Positions 63,659 through 64,000 of a stretch of 64,000 nucleotides of DNA are shown here, in pieces. Numbering within the stretch: the stretch's first letter is position 1; each line of letters starts with the position of its first letter. The translations under genes were made by a program, and so were the position numbers. The notes beneath the pieces were generated by a model. The model searched no databases, was not told the DNA's origin, and worked only from the letters and a program-made list of their open reading frames with translations. The DNA comes from Prochilodus magdalenae (lineage: Eukaryota > Chordata > Actinopteri > Characiformes > Prochilodontidae): positions 62,001 through 126,000 of the forward strand of contig JAMWET010000017.1 of NCBI GenBank assembly GCA_024036415.1, written 5' to 3'.

Positions 63659-64000
63659 AAACTAGGTTAAAGTTTTTTTGCAGTGTTTGCAATATGCCAT
63701 GCAAATAATTTAGTTCCGGTTCTTGACATAGTCCCTAGTAGACTATGAAGACTAAGAATGACATGGAAATCATATGGCAACACAAAAATGCAAATATCCT
63801 TACCACCTCTGAGCAATTTTTATGATAATGTGCTTAGAAGTAGATCGTGGCCGCAGAGAACTGAATGTGGAAACACAAAGGCAAACTCAGCACTTATTGA
63901 GTTGGAGTTTACAACTGCCCGTCAAACTAAAACTAAATTTGCTGGAGACTATTATGGAATGTAGAATATTAGAATGGCAACTCTGCATTTTAAAGATTAT

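Noticed and set aside
63758..63964. 68-codon ORF at the window edge (+ strand)
   Set aside because: Does not match PSME4 N-terminal residues and is on the wrong strand; no other support.

Overview
This is a gene-dense piece of a ray-finned fish (teleost) nuclear genome. Coding sequence is split into short exons with GT-AG introns. The introns are full of teleost-type repeats: Tc1/mariner copies, L2-type LINE 3' ends with short-motif tails, tRNA-derived SINEs, a hAT element and many microsatellites. Nothing is bacterial or phage-like, and there is no operon or CRISPR. The exact species cannot be read from the sequence.

Three protein genes are recognisable. (1) ERLEC1, + strand, 571-5925: the last eight coding exons (311 codons plus stop) of the ER lectin 1 / XTP3-B gene, including the end of its first MRH domain and all of its second. 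(2) GPR75, - strand, 8821-10473: a single-exon orphan 7TM receptor with a 5' non-coding exon near 11256. (3) PSME4, - strand, 15699-61170: the proteasome activator PA200. I place 43 coding exons whose phases join without a break into 1,683 codons plus stop. Against the human protein (1,843 aa) only about the first 160 residues, probably four exons, lie beyond base 64000. The order ERLEC1(+) GPR75(-) PSME4(-) matches the human 2p16 locus, so this is an old syntenic block.

Layout: 1-7560 ERLEC1 with a Tc1 remnant and an L1-type LINE tail in introns; 7560-8820 convergent 3' ends; 8821-11460 GPR75 and its CpG-containing 5' region; 11460-15698 mostly non-coding, with one unassigned ORF ending at a perfect splice donor; 15699-61170 PSME4 with repeat-filled introns (densest at 25985-30788); 61171-64000 the next upstream PSME4 intron, carrying a non-autonomous hAT element with a perfect 8-bp target-site duplication.

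ERLEC1 (ER glycoprotein quality control, ERAD) and PSME4 (nuclear 20S proteasome cap) both act in protein turnover, but the adjacency is inherited synteny, not evidence of a shared pathway. The observations I rate highest are a spliced upstream ORF in the GPR75 leader that resembles the start of the known mammalian GPR75-ASB3 read-through, paired RFX X-box motifs in a PSME4 intron, a long near-perfect inverted repeat beside a PSME4 splice donor, extreme polypyrimidine or CA tracts at PSME4 splice sites, and an unidentified GC-rich insert inside a Tc1 copy. I found no clear new multi-gene system.
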